Positions 3,830 through 5,890 of a stretch of DNA of 5,890 nt are shown in pieces. The stretch spans positions 1 through 5,890 of the forward strand of contig PDRH01000130.1 of NCBI GenBank assembly GCA_002748015.1, in the 5' to 3' direction. Both the position numbers and the translations under genes were made by a program. Origin of the DNA: Bacteroidota bacterium. Lineage in GTDB: Bacteria; Bacteroidota; Bacteroidia; Bacteroidales; CAJPTX01. The notes below the pieces were generated by a model. The model was not told the DNA's origin. It ran no database searches and saw only the letters and a program-made list of their open reading frames with translations. Each line of letters begins with the position of its first letter. Position 1 is the stretch's first letter.

Positions 3830-5890
3830 ATGGAAAAGAAAAGAGTGTACATCTTTGGGGTGGGGAAGACCGAGGGGAACGGTGGTATGCGGAATGAGCT
3901 GGGTGGCAAGGGGGCCAACCTGGCGGAGATGAGCCTGCTGGGGATGCCGGTGCCCCCGGGTTTTACGATAACGACGGATACGTGCAATGACTACTTCACG
4001 ATAGGTAAGGATCGCATAGTGTCGGAGCTGCAGGAGTCGGTGCTCTCGGCGGTGGGGCTGATGGAGGAGGCTATGGGGGCGAAGTTCGGCGACCGGGAGA
4101 ATCCGTTGCTGGTATCTGTACGCTCTGGTGCGCGGGCTTCGATGCCTGGGATGATGGACACGATTCTGAACCTGGGTCTGAATGATGAGGCTGTAGAGGG
4201 GCTGGCCAAGCGCACGGAGAACCCCCGCTTTGCGTGGGATAGCTACCGCCGCTTCGTGCAGATGTACGGCGATGTGGTGCTGGGGATGAAGCCGGAGTCG
4301 AAGGAGGACAATGACCCCTTTGAGGTGATCATCGACGAGCTGAAGGAGAAGCGGGGCATAGAGTCGGATACGGATTTCACGGTGGATGACCTGAAGCTGC
4401 TGGTGGAGCAGTTCAAGGCGGCCGTTCTGAAGGTAACGGGCAAGAGCTTTCCGGTGGATGCGAAGGAGCAGCTCTGGGGGGCCATCATGGCCGTGTTCGA
4501 CAGCTGGATGAACGACCGTGCGAAGCTATACCGTCGCCTGAATAAGATTCCGGAGGAGTGGGGTACTGCGGTGAACGTGCAGTGCATGGTGTTCGGCAAC
4601 ATGGGCGATACCTCGGCGACCGGGGTGGCCTTTACGCGCGATGCCGCTACGGGCGAGAAGATATTCAACGGTGAGTTCCTGGTGAATGCGCAGGGTGAGG
4701 ATGTCGTGGCGGGTATACGTACGCCGCAGCCGATCAACGTAGAGGGGTCGCGACGATGGGCGAAGCTGAGAGGAGCGGACGCGTGTGTCGCCCTCGCTGG
4801 AGGAGGTGATGCCGGAGGCGTACCGTGAGCTGGATGAGATACAGAAGAAGCTGGAGGCGCACTATAAGGATATGCAGGACATCGAGTTCACCATCCAGGA
4901 TGGGAAGGTGTGGATGCTGCAGACGCGCTCGGGCAAGCGTACGGGGGTGGCGATGGTGAAGATGGCGATGGACATGCTGGATGAGGGGATGATCGATGAG
5001 AAGACGGCTGTGCTGCGCGTGGAGCCGCAGAAGCTGGACGAGCTGCTGCACCCCATCTTTGACCGCGAGGCCATCAAGAGCGCGAAGGAGATCGCCTCTG
5101 GGCTGCCGGCTTCGCCCGGTGCGGCCACTGGGCGGATAGTGTTCTTTGCGGATGATGCCGAGGAGTGGGCGGACCGTGGTGAGGATGTAATCCTGGTGAG
5201 GGTGGAGACTTCGCCGGAAGACCTACGTGGCATGAATGCGGCGAAGGCCATTCTGACGGCGCGTGGTGGTATGACCTCGCATGCGGCGGTTGTGGCTCGT
5301 GGCATGGGTAAGTGCTGCGTTTCGGGGGTGTCGAGCCTGGAGATCGACAATGCTAAGCGCCAGCTGCGCACGCCGAGCGGGGTGCTGAAGGAGGGGGATT
5401 GGATTTCGCTGGATGGTAGCACGGGGCGCGTGTTCGAGGGGAAGATCATCACTGAGATGCCGGATATGAGCGGGGACTTCGCCCGCCTGATGGACCTGGC
5501 GACGAAGTACGGTAAGATGGTGGTGCGGACGAATGCGGACACGCCTCATGATAGCCAGGTGGCGATAGACTTCGGCGCGAAGGGTATAGGTCTGTGCCGT
5601 ACGGAGCATATGTTCTTTGAGGGTGAGCGTATCCTGGCGATGCGGGAGATGATTCTGGCCGAGAGCAAGGAGGGGCGCGAGGCGGCCTTGGCCAAGCTCC
5701 TACCCATGCAACGGCAGGATTTTGTGGGTATCTTCGAGGCGATGAAGGGCTATCCGGTGAATGTTCGTCTGCTCGACCCACCCCTGCATGAGTTCCTTCC
5801 GAAGACGGCGGCGCAGCAGGAGGAGATGGCCCGTGAGATGGGCGTTAGCGTGGAGGCGATAGCGGCGCAGGTGGAGGCGATGGCTGAGGT
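3830..5890 (+). pseudogene. ppdK: Pyruvate, phosphate dikinase, frameshifted and cut by the window end
   Basis: PpdK interconverts pyruvate, ATP and phosphate with phosphoenolpyruvate, AMP and pyrophosphate. The N-terminal ATP-grasp part is in the first frame (residues 1-313): MEKKRVYIFG start, GGKGANLAEM (25-34), VSVRSGA (95-101), SMPGMMDTILNLG (104-116), and EGSRRWAKL at its end. Between 4769 and 4790 the reading frame moves forward by one base. The first frame then runs through nonsense residues to TGA at 4826-4828, giving 332 residues. The second frame resumes the protein with PSLEEVMPEAY at 4791 and stays open to the window end. It carries QTR (4920-4928), the phosphohistidine motif GGMTSHAAVVARG with the catalytic His codon at 5280-5282, then the PEP/pyruvate barrel with NADTPHD (from about 5532), GIGLCRTEH (5583-5609) and VRLLDPPLHEFLP (5763-5801). 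About 690 of some 900 family residues are present; the rest lies outside. All other motifs are intact, so this is either a recent mutation or a sequence error. Confidence 0.9.
4769..4790 (+). other. Frameshift lesion within ppdK
   Basis: The first frame is good up to the codon for Leu313 (4766-4768) and the other frame is good from Pro at 4791. The second frame cannot extend back past TGA at 4767-4769, so the lesion lies between. The net shift equals one extra base or two missing bases modulo three. Homologues, as I recall them, have about 12 residues between Lys-Leu and Pro-Ser-Leu, whereas only 22 bases remain here. That favours a net loss of about 14 bases. In the second frame the residues just before PSL read EERTRVS, which resembles the acidic EEER-type stretch of the family. 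Confidence 0.65.

Noticed and set aside
4760..4800. Programmed ribosomal frameshifting in ppdK
   Set aside because: There is no slippery heptamer, no in-frame stop at the shift point and no RF2-like signal. PpdK is not known to use frameshifting, and the spacer looks shortened.
4862..5542. A 226-codon open frame on the - strand
   Set aside because: It is antisense to the second ppdK frame, which carries complete catalytic motifs. The antisense product has a Ser/Arg-rich composition and no known motif.
1..5890. Mobile element, CRISPR array, tRNA or defence system
   Set aside because: No direct-repeat array, terminal inverted repeats, transposase, integrase, cloverleaf or defence gene was seen on either strand; every long stretch is explained by conserved housekeeping genes.

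Overview
This window is a housekeeping block from a bacterium of the phylum Bacteroidota, most likely order Bacteroidales and plausibly near Porphyromonas. The evidence is the order thrS-infC-rpmI-rplT, a small DUF2795-type protein of a kind I associate with this phylum, a PpdK of Bacteroidales type, promoter boxes of the Bacteroidota form TAnnTTTG, and mostly AT-rich translation starts without a Shine-Dalgarno (SD) sequence. The DNA is clearly GC-rich, with third codon positions dominated by G. That is high for the order, so I do not name a genus with confidence.

Layout, all genes on the + strand. A small acidic protein (35-256) is followed by an 81-bp spacer with a G-quadruplex-type motif, then threonyl-tRNA synthetase (338-2275). 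A promoter lies just past thrS and serves infC (2341-2910), which appears to start at a rare ATA codon behind a strong SD. A second copy of the same promoter 8-mer lies inside infC, upstream of rpmI (2937-3134). A structured 89-bp spacer separates rpmI from rplT (3224-3568). A strong intrinsic terminator (3599-3633) closes the cluster. A new promoter and a roughly 170-nt leader precede ppdK (3830 to the window end), which runs off the right edge and is split by a frameshift near 4769-4790.

How the genes work together: thrS charges tRNA-Thr, IF-3 controls start-codon selection and subunit dissociation, and L35 and L20 are early-assembling proteins of the 50S subunit. This cluster is a classic site of translational feedback in other bacteria (IF-3 on infC, L20 on rpmI-rplT). 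The sequence shows features consistent with both kinds of feedback here. ppdK is a separate transcription unit in central carbon metabolism.

I see no mobile element, CRISPR array, tRNA, rRNA, phage gene or defence gene, and no wholly new system. The points that merit a check are the ATA start of infC, the ppdK frameshift, the internal infC promoter, the possible L20-responsive leader and the G-quadruplex motif before thrS.
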